Source of the DNA: Actinomadura formosensis NBRC 14204
GTDB lineage: Bacteria; Actinomycetota; Actinomycetes; Streptosporangiales; Streptosporangiaceae
DNA length: 64,000 nucleotides
Direction of reading: 5' to 3'
NCBI RefSeq assembly: GCF_001552155.1
Contig: NZ_BCQQ01000002.1
Span: 37,232-101,231, forward strand
The translations under genes were made by a program, and so were the position numbers. A model generated the notes under the pieces. That model saw only the letters and a program-made list of their open reading frames with translations, made no database searches and was not told where the DNA came from. This document shows, in pieces, positions 1 through 8,574 of the stretch. The number at the start of each line of letters is the position of its first letter. Positions within the stretch are counted from its first letter, which is position 1.

Positions 1-2
1 TC

Positions 3-917
3 CCGGGTGACGGGCTCGCGCTGGCCGAACGCGTCAGCGGTGACACCACCGTCGGCCACACCCTCGCCTACTGCCTCGCCGTCGAGGACGCCGCGGGCTG
101 CGTCGTCTCACCCGGCGCCCAGCGGATGCGGGCCGTGCTGCTCGAACTCGAACGCCTCTACACCCACGTCACCGACCTCGGCGCGCTGTGCAACGACGTC
201 GGCCACTCCGTCCTCAACGCGCAGTTCGGCCGCGTCCGCGAGCAGCTCCTGCGGCTGAACGCCGACCTGACCGGCCACCGGCTGCTGCGCGGCGGCGTCC
301 TGCTCGGCGGCGCCGTCCTGCGCACCCTGCCCGACCCGGCCGCGCTCAAGGCCATCGGCGCCGACATCGCCGAACTCGCCGGCCTGGCGCTCGGCCACAC
401 CGTCGTCGCCGACCGCTTCACCGGCACCGCGCCCCTCCCGGCCGACGCGGCACGCGACCTCGGCGTCCTCGGCCCGGTCGCCCGCGCCAGCGGCCTTTCC
501 GCCGACGCCCGCCGCGACCACCCCTTCACCGACCTGCGCCCGGCGCTCACCGTCGCCACCGCCGGCACCGGCGACGTGCTGGCCCGCTTCCAGATCCGCG
601 CCCGCGAGATCGCCACCTCCATCGAGATCATCCGCGATCTGACCTACGGCATGAACCCGGGCCTGGTCTCCTCCTGGCCCCCGACCGCCCGCACCGGGGG
701 CATGCCGTCCGGCATCGGCATCGTGGAAGGCTGGCGCGGCACCATCGTCCACCGCGTCGAACTCGCCCCCGACGGGACGCTGTCCCGCGTGAAGATCGTC
801 GACCCGTCCTTCTTCAACTGGCCGGCCCTCCCGGTCGCGCTCACCGGCGCGATCGTCCCCGACTTCCCCCTGGTCAACAAGAGCTTCAACCTCTCCTATG
901 CCGGCAACGACCTCTGA
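3..917 (+). CDS. [NiFe]-hydrogenase/NuoD-like large subunit, 5' end outside window, metal cysteines absent
   Basis: The reading frame is open from the window edge, so the true start lies upstream; an internal ATG at 126 is not the start. The C-terminus carries the PDFPLVNKSFNLSYAG signature of the hydrogenase-4/formate-hydrogenlyase/complex I 49-kDa family. In [NiFe] enzymes an N-terminal RxCGxC and a C-terminal DPCxxC bind the metal. Here the equivalent stretches read ERVSGDTTVGH and DPSFFNWPA, so all four ligand cysteines are missing. The protein is therefore probably a quinone/proton-pump-type subunit rather than an active hydrogenase, expected at the cytoplasmic face of a membrane complex. 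Partner subunits should lie upstream of the window. The family call is firm; the precise role is inferred. Confidence 0.8.
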   Translation, partial: PGDGLALAERVSGDTTVGHTLAYCLAVEDAAGCVVSPGAQRMRAVLLELERLYTHVTDLGALCNDVGHSVLNAQFGRVREQLLRLNADLTGHRLLRGGVLLGGAVLRTLPDPAALKAIGADIAELAGLALGHTVVADRFTGTAPLPADAARDLGVLGPVARASGLSADARRDHPFTDLRPALTVATAGTGDVLARFQIRAREIATSIEIIRDLTYGMNPGLVSSWPPTARTGGMPSGIGIVEGWRGTIVHRVELAPDGTLSRVKIVDPSFFNWPALPVALTGAIVPDFPLVNKSFNLSYAGNDL

Positions 918-1040
918 CCCCCGCCCGGCCCCGAACCCCGCCCGGAACGGCTCGGGCACGCCACGGCCCCGCGCGGGCCGCACGGCGCGGCCGGCCCGGC
1001 CGCCGCGATTCCGGGCCGGGGGACGCGTAGCATCGTCGCC

Positions 1041-2372
1041 ATGGCCGATCCGGCGGGGCCGCGCCCCGGCCCGTCCGCGGGCGTCGATCTCGAAGAGCTG
1101 CGCGCGGCATGGCGGGAGCTGAACGAGGTCGTCGAGGAGATCCGCCGGCTCCCCGGCCACCGGGACTTCATGGCGGCGCCCACGTTCGACGACGTGGCGG
1201 CCGCGGCCGAGCATCCGCTGTGCTACATCGCGGCGGCGGACGCCGAGGGGCTCGCGCTCATCGTCCGCGCCACGGCGGACGGGGACGCCGATGTCGAGCA
1301 TGTTCCGCTGCCGGGGCTGACCGCCGCGGCCGTCCACGACCGGGTGGGCTCGCTGCTCGCCTCGTACGGCGAGTTCCGCGCCCGCGGCGCCGGCGGCCAC
1401 GCGGCCTGGGCCGCCGATCTGGACGCCGTCACCCGCTGGGCCTGGGAGGCCGCCATGGGCGACGTCCTGCGGCACCTGCCGGGCGCACCCGCGGTGACGC
1501 TCGTGCCGGGCGGCCTGCTCGGGCTGCTGCCGCTGCACGCCGCCTGGACCGAGGACGCCCGCGCCCCGACCGGCCGCCGGTACGCGCTGGACGCGACGAC
1601 GATCGGCTACGCGCCGAACGCCCGCTCGCTCACCGCCGCACGGGCGATCGCGGCGGAACGGACGGGGCGCGCGCTGCTCGCCGTCACCGAACCGAGGCCG
1701 CTGCCCGCCCGCTATCCGCGCATGCCGTTCACCGCCCTGGAGGCGGCCGTCGCGAGGCACGCCCTCCCGGACGCGCCGCGCACGCTGGACGGTGAGGCGG
1801 CGACCCTGGCCGCCGTCCAGCGCGGGATCGCCGGCGCCGACGTGGTGCACCTCGCCTGCCACGGATTCGCCGACCTGGACCGTCCGCTCGACAGCGGCCT
1901 CGTCCTCGCCGGCGGCGAGATCCTGCGGGTGCGTGACCTGATGGCGATGAACCTGCGGCTGAGGCTGGCGTTCCTGTCCGCGTGCGAGACCTCGCTGCCC
2001 GGCACCGAACTGCCGGACGAGGTCGTCTCCCTGCCGACCGGGCTGCTCCAGGCGGGCGCCGCCGGGGTGGTCGCGTCCCTGTGGGCGGTCCCCGACATGG
2101 TGACCGCCATGGTGGCCGCGGAGTTCTACCGGCGCTGGCGGCGCGACGGCCACCCGCCCGCGCGCGCCCTCCGCGACGCGCAGATCTGGGTCCGCGACAC
2201 GACGAACGGTGAGAAGGCCGCCGTCTGGGAGCGGGCCCTGGACGGCGACTCCGGCTGGCCGCCGGGCGAGGTGGCCGATGCCCTGCTCGACCACGTCCTG
2301 GAACGCGAGCCCGATGACCGGGACGAGGCGTCCATCCCCGCGTGGGCGGGGTTCGGGCATGTCGGCGTGTGA
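1041..2372 (+). CDS. CHAT domain (caspase-like) protein, short form
   Basis: This 443-residue protein has a C-terminal CHAT (caspase HetF-associated with TPR) peptidase domain. The expected catalytic dyad is visible: His274 in HLACHG and Cys315 in LSACETS, followed by the family's ASLWAVPD segment. The N-terminal 150 residues are helical and not assigned. CHAT proteins are clan CD cysteine peptidases used as effectors in bacterial conflict and cell-death systems, for example Craspase partners and gasdermin-activating proteases. The next gene, only 21 bases downstream, is a second CHAT protein, so the two probably share a transcript. The start is the ATG at 1041; no transmembrane segment or signal peptide is seen. 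The peptidase fold is confident; the substrate is unknown. Confidence 0.85.
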   Translation: MADPAGPRPGPSAGVDLEELRAAWRELNEVVEEIRRLPGHRDFMAAPTFDDVAAAAEHPLCYIAAADAEGLALIVRATADGDADVEHVPLPGLTAAAVHDRVGSLLASYGEFRARGAGGHAAWAADLDAVTRWAWEAAMGDVLRHLPGAPAVTLVPGGLLGLLPLHAAWTEDARAPTGRRYALDATTIGYAPNARSLTAARAIAAERTGRALLAVTEPRPLPARYPRMPFTALEAAVARHALPDAPRTLDGEAATLAAVQRGIAGADVVHLACHGFADLDRPLDSGLVLAGGEILRVRDLMAMNLRLRLAFLSACETSLPGTELPDEVVSLPTGLLQAGAAGVVASLWAVPDMVTAMVAAEFYRRWRRDGHPPARALRDAQIWVRDTTNGEKAAVWERALDGDSGWPPGEVADALLDHVLEREPDDRDEASIPAWAGFGHVGV

Positions 2373-2393
2373 CCTGAACGGGGGATCGGTTCG

Positions 2394-4103
2394 ATGAGCG
2401 CGGGACGGGACGAGGGGGAGTGGCGCAGGTTCGCCGAGGAGATCAGCCCGCTGCTCGGCACGCTGCTGCCCGACCCCGGCGAGGCGGCCGAGCTGCGCCG
2501 GAGGATCGACCGCGCCCTCGCGCTACCGGCGGGGTCGGCCAAGGCGCGGTTGCGCAGGATGCTCACCGGAAGGCCGGAGCTACGGCGCTGGCTGCGCGCG
2601 CAGAACGAGCGGGAGCAGGGCTACCGTGCCACCCCGGTGCCGGCCGAGCGCTTCCTTGAGGCCGCGATGGCCGAGAAGATCACGGTCGGCCGGCGGGTGC
2701 CGATGTTCGTGCGGATCGTCCTCGGCCCCGCCGACGGCCTGGCCCCGCTGAAGTCCCTCGACGTGCCGCCGGAGGGGGCGAAGGTCGTCATCGCCGTGTG
2801 GGCGCCCGACCTGATCGCGGTGGGCGAGCTGATGCAGGAGCTCACGGTTCCGGCCGAGGCCGACTCCGAACCCGTGCAGTTCGGTTTCATCGCCCCCGTG
2901 GCGGGCCTGCGCCGGGTGCTGGTGCGGGCCTTCCGCGGCGGGACGTTCCTCGGCGAGACGGCCGTGCAGCTGTCGGCCGGCGAGGCGGCCGGGTCGCGGG
3001 AGGAGACCGTCCACACCGCCGAGATCACGTCCATGGCCGTCGAGCCCGGTGAGGTGACATTGCAGGTCAGCCGGGAGTCGGACCATTACGAGTTCCAGCT
3101 TCTCGGTGCCGCGCTGCACTCCCCGCAGCGGTCCGGGCGCGTCGCCGGGAACCCGGCGGCGTTCATCGAGCGGCTCACCCGGCAACTGGACCGGATGGCC
3201 TCGGGCGAAGCCGACCTGGACAGCCCGGCGCAGGTCCGCCGCCGGCTGCGGAACCTGGGCGCCGCACTGTGGAGCGACGTCGTGCCCGAAGCGGTCCACG
3301 ACCAGTTCTGGAGGCAGGCGGACCGGATCACGTCCTTCACCGTCGCGAGCAACGTCGACGACGTTCCCTGGGAACTCCTCTACCCGGTGAACGGCGACAA
3401 CGAGAACGGCTTCCTCGCCGAGTGGGTGCCCATCGTGCGGCGGGTCTACGGCCAGGAACGGGTGCGCAGGCTCGCCCTGCCGCGCGCCACGTACGTCGTG
3501 CCGCCGCCGGGGACGGAACCCGGCGACGAGCACGAGGTGTACCGGCAGGAGGTCGCGGCCGTCCGCGCACGGCTCTGCGGGCTGGACGACGGCGGCGTCA
3601 TCGACGACCTCGACGACCTGCAGGACATGATCGACGACGGTCCGGCGGGCGTCCTGCATTTCGCGGGCCATCACGGCTTCGACGCGGGCACGGGCGGGTT
3701 CCTCCGGCTGCACGGCGGGGCGTTCTGCCCCGGCGACCTGCAGACGGCGGTGCAGCGCGGATCCTGGCGCGACAGTCCGCTGGTGTTCTTCAACGGCTGC
3801 CGGACGGCCGGGCAGGCGCCGCGGCTCGTGCGGACCACGGGCTGGGCCGAGCAGTTCATGCGGGCCGGCGCGGGGGCGTTCATCGGGTCGCTGTGGGCCG
3901 TGCGCTCCGCGTCCGCCCGCAGGTTCGCCGACCACTTCTACGACCACTTCCACGAGCGGCGGCAGCCACTGGGCAGGGCGTCGCAACTCGCGCGGATGGC
4001 GATCAAGGAGGAGGCGGGCGACCCCACATGGCTGGCCTACTCGGTGTACGGCAACCCCGCCGCGACCGTGGCCGGGGGGACGGGCGGAGCTAGTCCCGGC
4101 TAG
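2394..4103 (+). CDS. CHAT domain protein with N-terminal helical and beta-rich domains
   Basis: This 569-residue protein has its CHAT domain at roughly residues 330-560. Catalytic His427 lies in HFAGHHG and Cys469 in NGCRTA, with the GSLWAVRS segment after it. The first 85 residues are Arg-rich and helical. They are followed, at about 90-210, by a domain predicted to be beta-sandwich-like, which may be a sensor or adaptor module. Both dyad residues are present, so it should be an active peptidase. It lies 21 bases after the first CHAT gene, and its last 14 bases overlap the convergent small gene. Two different CHAT proteases side by side suggest a proteolytic cascade or effectors with distinct targets, which is inference. 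Confidence 0.82.
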   Translation: MSAGRDEGEWRRFAEEISPLLGTLLPDPGEAAELRRRIDRALALPAGSAKARLRRMLTGRPELRRWLRAQNEREQGYRATPVPAERFLEAAMAEKITVGRRVPMFVRIVLGPADGLAPLKSLDVPPEGAKVVIAVWAPDLIAVGELMQELTVPAEADSEPVQFGFIAPVAGLRRVLVRAFRGGTFLGETAVQLSAGEAAGSREETVHTAEITSMAVEPGEVTLQVSRESDHYEFQLLGAALHSPQRSGRVAGNPAAFIERLTRQLDRMASGEADLDSPAQVRRRLRNLGAALWSDVVPEAVHDQFWRQADRITSFTVASNVDDVPWELLYPVNGDNENGFLAEWVPIVRRVYGQERVRRLALPRATYVVPPPGTEPGDEHEVYRQEVAAVRARLCGLDDGGVIDDLDDLQDMIDDGPAGVLHFAGHHGFDAGTGGFLRLHGGAFCPGDLQTAVQRGSWRDSPLVFFNGCRTAGQAPRLVRTTGWAEQFMRAGAGAFIGSLWAVRSASARRFADHFYDHFHERRQPLGRASQLARMAIKEEAGDPTWLAYSVYGNPAATVAGGTGGASPG

Positions 4104-4467
4104 GCCGCTCCGGGCCGGGCGCCCGGGTCATCGGCGTGCCCGCCAGATGGCACATCGGGGCTCGGCCGTGGTCGTCCGCCCGTGCGACGCGGTCGCAGTG
4201 CCGTTCGCCGGGGCAGCGGTAGACGGGTTCGCCGGCACCGTCCAGGCCGTCGCGGATCCCGTAGGACCCGTACAGGACGCCGTGCTCGGTGATCTTCGCG
4301 GCCAGCGCCCGCCACTCCCGCAGGGTGTCGGCCCGCCGCCGGGCGGCCTCGTCCAGGTTCCGCCATTCGGTGAGGTGGCCGCTCCGCTTCGCCAGTGCGC
4401 GCAGGCGGTCCTTCAGCGCGCAGACCTCGGCCCACGACGACGGGAGCCGCTGCGGTCCGTCCGGCAT
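4090..4467 (-). CDS. Small Cys-containing protein of the conflict cluster
   Basis: This 125-residue protein lies convergent to the CHAT genes. Residues 10-62 are charged and helical. The C-terminal third holds Cys85, Cys91 and Cys106 with nearby His100 and His107, in the pattern YRCPGERHCDR and MCHLAGTPM, which looks like a small zinc-binding knuckle. An AG-rich ribosome site (GAGGGGGAC) precedes the ATG at 4467. Its position between the protease genes and the cyclase-like gene suggests that it belongs to the same system, possibly as an adaptor. I do not recognise a named family with certainty. A spurious frame is possible in such GC-rich DNA, but the spaced cysteines and the ribosome site argue for a real gene. 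Confidence 0.6.
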   Translation of the reverse strand: MPDGPQRLPSSWAEVCALKDRLRALAKRSGHLTEWRNLDEAARRRADTLREWRALAAKITEHGVLYGSYGIRDGLDGAGEPVYRCPGERHCDRVARADDHGRAPMCHLAGTPMTRAPGPERPSRD

Positions 4468-4566
4468 CGTCGTCCCCCTCGTGGCCGCTCGCGATGCCCG
4501 TTGACTCTAGCCGTCCGGTGGACCGTCCCGCGATCGGTATGCGAAGGTGACCCCGAGGAGGGGGAC

Positions 4567-5793
4567 GTGGTGACACGGTCAGTGCACGGCCGGGACGCCG
4601 CATCCGCCGGACCGCCCCCGGACGGGGTGCTGGCCGAGACGAGGCTCGTCACGGGAGAGCGGCCGCGCCCCGTCGGCGGCGTCACCGTCGGGCGGCCCGC
4701 CGTCCGGCGCATCGCGCCGGGCGCCCTGCCCGAGCCGATCCGCGACGCGATGCCCGGCGGTGAGCACGACCATCTCGACGTCCGGGCCCGGTTCAGGCTG
4801 GCGGGCCTGCCCCGCCGCGCCCGCTACACCGCCGCGTTCCTGCGGCTGTGCTTCGACGACCGGCGGGTGGCGGTGGTCCATATGGACGCCGGAGACCACC
4901 CGTCCGGTGCGGCGACCCCGCCCGTCGCGTTCTCCGACGCGGGGGAACCGGCGCCCGGCTGGCTGTTCGGGGACGTCGACGGCGGTGTCGCGCTCCCGCC
5001 CGAGCTGGCGATCCACGCGATCGTCAGGGCACCGGGCGACCTGCCCGAGGTGTCGGGGTCGATCCGGGTGGACGCGTCGATCGAACGCGGCCGGTACCGC
5101 ACCCGGATCGTGCACGCCCGCAGCGAGACCGTCCCGGTGTTCGCCCTGAAGCCGGACGGTTCGGTCACCGACCGGGTGGCCGTGCCGGGAACGGCCGGTC
5201 CCCGCAGCGCCGCCGCCCCGGCGGGGACCGTCCGGCTGTGCATGGCGGCCGACATCGAGCGGTTCAGCCGCTTCCGCAACCCCGAGGCGGCGCGCGCCCA
5301 GGAACGGTTCCTCGCGGTGCTGGAGAACGCGCGCCGGCGCGCCGGCATCGACGACGGGAAGGTCGTGTTCCAGCGGTCGGGCGACGGCCAGTTCGCGATC
5401 CTTCCGCCCGCCCTGGACGAGTCGGCCGCGATACCGCTGCTGGTCGAGGGGCTGCGGACGTCGCTCGCCGAGGTCAACCACGACCTGAACGCGCACGCCC
5501 GCATCCGGCTCCGCGTCGCGCTGCACCGCGGGTACGTGGCGCCCGGCGTCAACGGCTGGATCGGCGCCTCCACCATCGCCGTCCACCGCCTGCTCGACTC
5601 GGCGCCCGCACGCGAGGCCCTGACCGCGCACCCGGAGGCCGACTTCGCGCTGATCGTCTCCGGGACGATCTACCGCGACGTCCTCGCACACGGCTACGGC
5701 CGGCTCCCGGCGGACGCGTTCACCGAGGTCACCGCCGAGCTTCCCGACAAGGGCTTCGCCGAACAGGCATGGGTCCACGTGCCGGCCGGATGA
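4567..5793 (+). CDS. Class III nucleotide-cyclase-like protein
   Basis: The likely start is the GTG at 4567, just after GAGGAGGGGG; the frame is open further upstream but there runs antisense to the small gene. The 408-residue product has an unassigned N-terminal half (residues 1-215). The C-terminal domain looks like a nucleotidyl cyclase: MAADIERFSRF carries the first metal aspartate (Asp229), SGDGQFA the second (Asp273), and a conserved HRGYV strand plus a NGWIGASTIAVHR helix follow. Such degenerate cyclase-like modules occur in actinobacterial conflict systems as signal generators or nucleotide sensors. The stop overlaps the start of the TPR gene (ATGA), so the two are translationally coupled. 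Whether it makes a cyclic nucleotide is unknown. Confidence 0.7.
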   Translation: MVTRSVHGRDAASAGPPPDGVLAETRLVTGERPRPVGGVTVGRPAVRRIAPGALPEPIRDAMPGGEHDHLDVRARFRLAGLPRRARYTAAFLRLCFDDRRVAVVHMDAGDHPSGAATPPVAFSDAGEPAPGWLFGDVDGGVALPPELAIHAIVRAPGDLPEVSGSIRVDASIERGRYRTRIVHARSETVPVFALKPDGSVTDRVAVPGTAGPRSAAAPAGTVRLCMAADIERFSRFRNPEAARAQERFLAVLENARRRAGIDDGKVVFQRSGDGQFAILPPALDESAAIPLLVEGLRTSLAEVNHDLNAHARIRLRVALHRGYVAPGVNGWIGASTIAVHRLLDSAPAREALTAHPEADFALIVSGTIYRDVLAHGYGRLPADAFTEVTAELPDKGFAEQAWVHVPAG

Positions 5794-8519
5794 CGGGGGT
5801 GGTCATGGAGGCGGTGGCGGAACTGCGGGCGGCCGAGCGCGCCTACCAGGAGCACGGCGACGAGCACGCCCTCGAACGCGCCCGGGCCCTGGTCGAGGGC
5901 GAACTCGGCGGCGAGCCGTACGCCGCCGAGTTCCGGCGGTGGCTGCTGCTCCTGCGCTATGACCGCCACGGGGACGACCGGGACCTGGACGAGGTCGTCC
6001 GCGCCGGCGCCGGCCGGCTCGGGGTCGCCGCGGCGCTGCGGCGGACGGCACGCGACGGCGACGTCACGCATCTCGACAGGGCCATCGCGACGGAACCACC
6101 GGAGGTCTCCGGCCAGGGATTCCTCTGGCAGACCGGGGAATGGCAAGCCCTCGATCTCGGCCGGGCGCACCTTGAGCGCTACCGGCTCACCGGCTCCGAA
6201 GGCGACCTCTCCGACGCCGGACGCATCGCGCGCACGGCTTCGGGAACCGCCGGCGACCCGTTCGTCCGGGCGGCCTGCCTCGCGCTGCTCGCCGCCTGCG
6301 AACAGGAGATCTACCTGCTGGGCGGCGGGCGGCCGATGCTCGACCGGGCCATCCGCGGCTACGAGGACGCACTCGGCCTCCTCGCCCCCGGCGCCCTTCC
6401 CCGGCCGATGATCCTGACCGAGCTGGGCACGGCCCTCCAGGACCGCTTCACCGAGGACGAGGACCCGGCGGACATCGAGCGCGCCGTCGCGCTCGCCGAC
6501 GAGGCGGCCCGGACCGTCCCGCACGGCCCGGACGCGGCGTGCCACCTGGTCAACCTGGGGACCGCGCTCCAGGGCCGGTACGAACACGACGGGGATCCGC
6601 GCGATCTCGACCGGGCGCTGCGGTGCTGGCGCGACGCGCTGGACGCGCTGCCCGCCGGGTCGCCGTACCGGCCGGCGTTCCTCGACCGGCTGGCGCTCGG
6701 CCACCTCACCCGCGCCGAGTCCGGCGACCGCGCGGAGGACGATCTCGACATCGCGATCGAGCTGGGCCGGGCGGCGGTGCGCGAGGGGGCGGGCGCGAAC
6801 GACGCCGCGGTGTACGCCAACCACCTCTCCGACGCGCTGGAGGAGCGCTGGGAGGTGCACCGCGACCCCGCGGACCTGCACGAGGCGGTCCGGGTCCTCG
6901 GCGAGGTGGTGGACGAGCGGGGCGCCAGGGCCCCCGCACTGATCGCCAACCTCGCCCAGGTGCTGCTGTCCCGTTTCCAGGTGCTCGGGGACCCGGCCGA
7001 CATCGACCGCGCGATCGAGTGGCTCGGCCGGCTCGCCCGGCGGACGCTGCCGCCCGGCCACCGCACGGGGATCGAGGCGTCGCTGGCCCGCGCCCTGTCC
7101 ATGCGCTACCAGATGCTCGGCCGGCCCGCCGACCTCGCCGCCGCGATCGCCGCCGCGCGCCGGGGCCTCGCCGGGGTCCACCCGCGCTCGATGCCGTGGA
7201 GTTCGCGGGTCACCCGGCTGGCCCAGCTCCTGCACATGCGCTACCGGCGGGACGGGCGGCGCCGCGACCTCGACCGTGCGATCGGCCTGATGCGGGAGGT
7301 GGTCGAGGTCGCCGCCGGGCAGGACCAGGAGATCGCGTCCGACCAGCTCACCCACCTGGCGGTGTTCCTGATGGAACGGTACGAGCACGACGGGGACCCG
7401 GCCGCCCACGAGGAGGCCGTCGCGCTCGCGGGCAGGGCCGTGGACCTGGACCACCGGGACCATGCGCCGCACCTGATGTCGAACGCCGCGGCCGCGATCC
7501 ACGACCGGTTCGTCCTGGACGGGAGTTTCGATGATCTGGACGCCGCGATCGAGCGGCACCGTGAGGCGGCGAATGCGGAACTCCCCACCGTGCTCGGCTA
7601 CCCGAAACTCCTCAGCAACCTGGGCCTCGCCCTCCAGGACAGGTACCTCTACCGCGACGACCACGCCGCCCTGGACGAGGCGGTCGACGTCCACGAACGG
7701 GCGGTCGCGGCCTCCCCGGAGCAGGCACCCGACCGGCCCGGCCTGATGAGCACGCTCGCGGCGGCGCTCCTGCTCCGCTACGAGCGCGACACCCGCCCGG
7801 CCGACCTCGACCGGGTCATCGACCTCTACGAACGGGGCCTCGCGATGCTCGGCCCGTCCGCCCCCGAGCGGACCTCCCTGCTCGGCAGCCTCGCCGCCGC
7901 GCTCCGGCTGCGCGCCCGCGCGGGCGGCGACCGGGCGGAGTTCGGCCGGTCGGTGGAGCTGCTCCGGTCCGCGCTGCGCCGGACGCGCCCGGCGCAGCCG
8001 ATCAGGCCCGGCCTGCTGCTCGACTACGCGGAGGCGCTCGCCGAACGCCACGACCGCTTCCCCGGCGGCGACCGGGCCGCGGTGCTGCGCGCCCTGCGGA
8101 ACGCGGTGGAGGCGAGCGAGGGGGCCGCCGTCCTCCGGCTGGAGGCGGCCCGCGCACTGGGCACCTGGGCGCTGGAGCACCGGCTGTGGCAGCCGGCCGC
8201 CGACGCCTTCCGCCTCGCCGACCGGGCGCGGCGGGCCCTGTTCGTCGCGCAACGCGCACACGACCACGGGGACGCCTGGCTGAAACAGGGGGAGGACCTC
8301 AACGCCGCCGAGGCGTACGCGCGGGTCCGGCTGGGCGCCCTGCGCGACGCGGTCGCCGCCCTGGACGGGGGCCGCGCGCTCCGGCTGTCGGCCACCCTCG
8401 ACGGCCGGATGCTGGCCGACCGGCTGCGCGCCGGCGGCCACCACGACCTCGCCGACCGCTACGAACGCGCCGCCGACCGCATGCGGCGGGAGAACGCCCT
8501 CGCCCGCCCCGCCGGGTGA
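5790..8519 (+). CDS. Long TPR-like repeat protein
   Basis: This 909-residue protein starts at the ATG overlapping the cyclase stop; an alternative ATG lies at 5805. It contains at least eleven repeats of about 45-60 residues with the pattern L..AL..RY..(D)GDP.DLDRAI.L...A, for example LGTALQGRYEHDGDP and LGLALQDRYLYRDDH. This is the tetratricopeptide-like solenoid commonly encoded beside actinobacterial CHAT proteases. The repeats are regular through residue 700; the last 200 residues are helical and Arg/Ala-rich. It probably serves as the scaffold or sensor that holds the protease and cyclase partners. No catalytic motif is visible. The gene ends 55 bases from the convergent NTPase gene. Confidence 0.8.
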   Translation: MTGVVMEAVAELRAAERAYQEHGDEHALERARALVEGELGGEPYAAEFRRWLLLLRYDRHGDDRDLDEVVRAGAGRLGVAAALRRTARDGDVTHLDRAIATEPPEVSGQGFLWQTGEWQALDLGRAHLERYRLTGSEGDLSDAGRIARTASGTAGDPFVRAACLALLAACEQEIYLLGGGRPMLDRAIRGYEDALGLLAPGALPRPMILTELGTALQDRFTEDEDPADIERAVALADEAARTVPHGPDAACHLVNLGTALQGRYEHDGDPRDLDRALRCWRDALDALPAGSPYRPAFLDRLALGHLTRAESGDRAEDDLDIAIELGRAAVREGAGANDAAVYANHLSDALEERWEVHRDPADLHEAVRVLGEVVDERGARAPALIANLAQVLLSRFQVLGDPADIDRAIEWLGRLARRTLPPGHRTGIEASLARALSMRYQMLGRPADLAAAIAAARRGLAGVHPRSMPWSSRVTRLAQLLHMRYRRDGRRRDLDRAIGLMREVVEVAAGQDQEIASDQLTHLAVFLMERYEHDGDPAAHEEAVALAGRAVDLDHRDHAPHLMSNAAAAIHDRFVLDGSFDDLDAAIERHREAANAELPTVLGYPKLLSNLGLALQDRYLYRDDHAALDEAVDVHERAVAASPEQAPDRPGLMSTLAAALLLRYERDTRPADLDRVIDLYERGLAMLGPSAPERTSLLGSLAAALRLRARAGGDRAEFGRSVELLRSALRRTRPAQPIRPGLLLDYAEALAERHDRFPGGDRAAVLRALRNAVEASEGAAVLRLEAARALGTWALEHRLWQPAADAFRLADRARRALFVAQRAHDHGDAWLKQGEDLNAAEAYARVRLGALRDAVAALDGGRALRLSATLDGRMLADRLRAGGHHDLADRYERAADRMRRENALARPAG

Positions 8520-8574
8520 AGACCGTCCGGCCTCGGCCGGTGCCGGCCCCCGCATCCGGCGTCCTCCGGCCGTG

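Noticed and set aside
108..2360. A 750-codon open frame on the minus strand, opposite the hydrogenase-like and CHAT genes
   Set aside because: It is a GC-driven antisense frame with Arg/Gly/Pro-rich, repeat-poor sequence; the plus-strand proteins have clear families.
5694..8555. A 953-codon minus-strand frame opposite the TPR gene
   Set aside because: The regular repeat pattern and the ATGA coupling exist on the plus strand only; the minus frame is its shadow.
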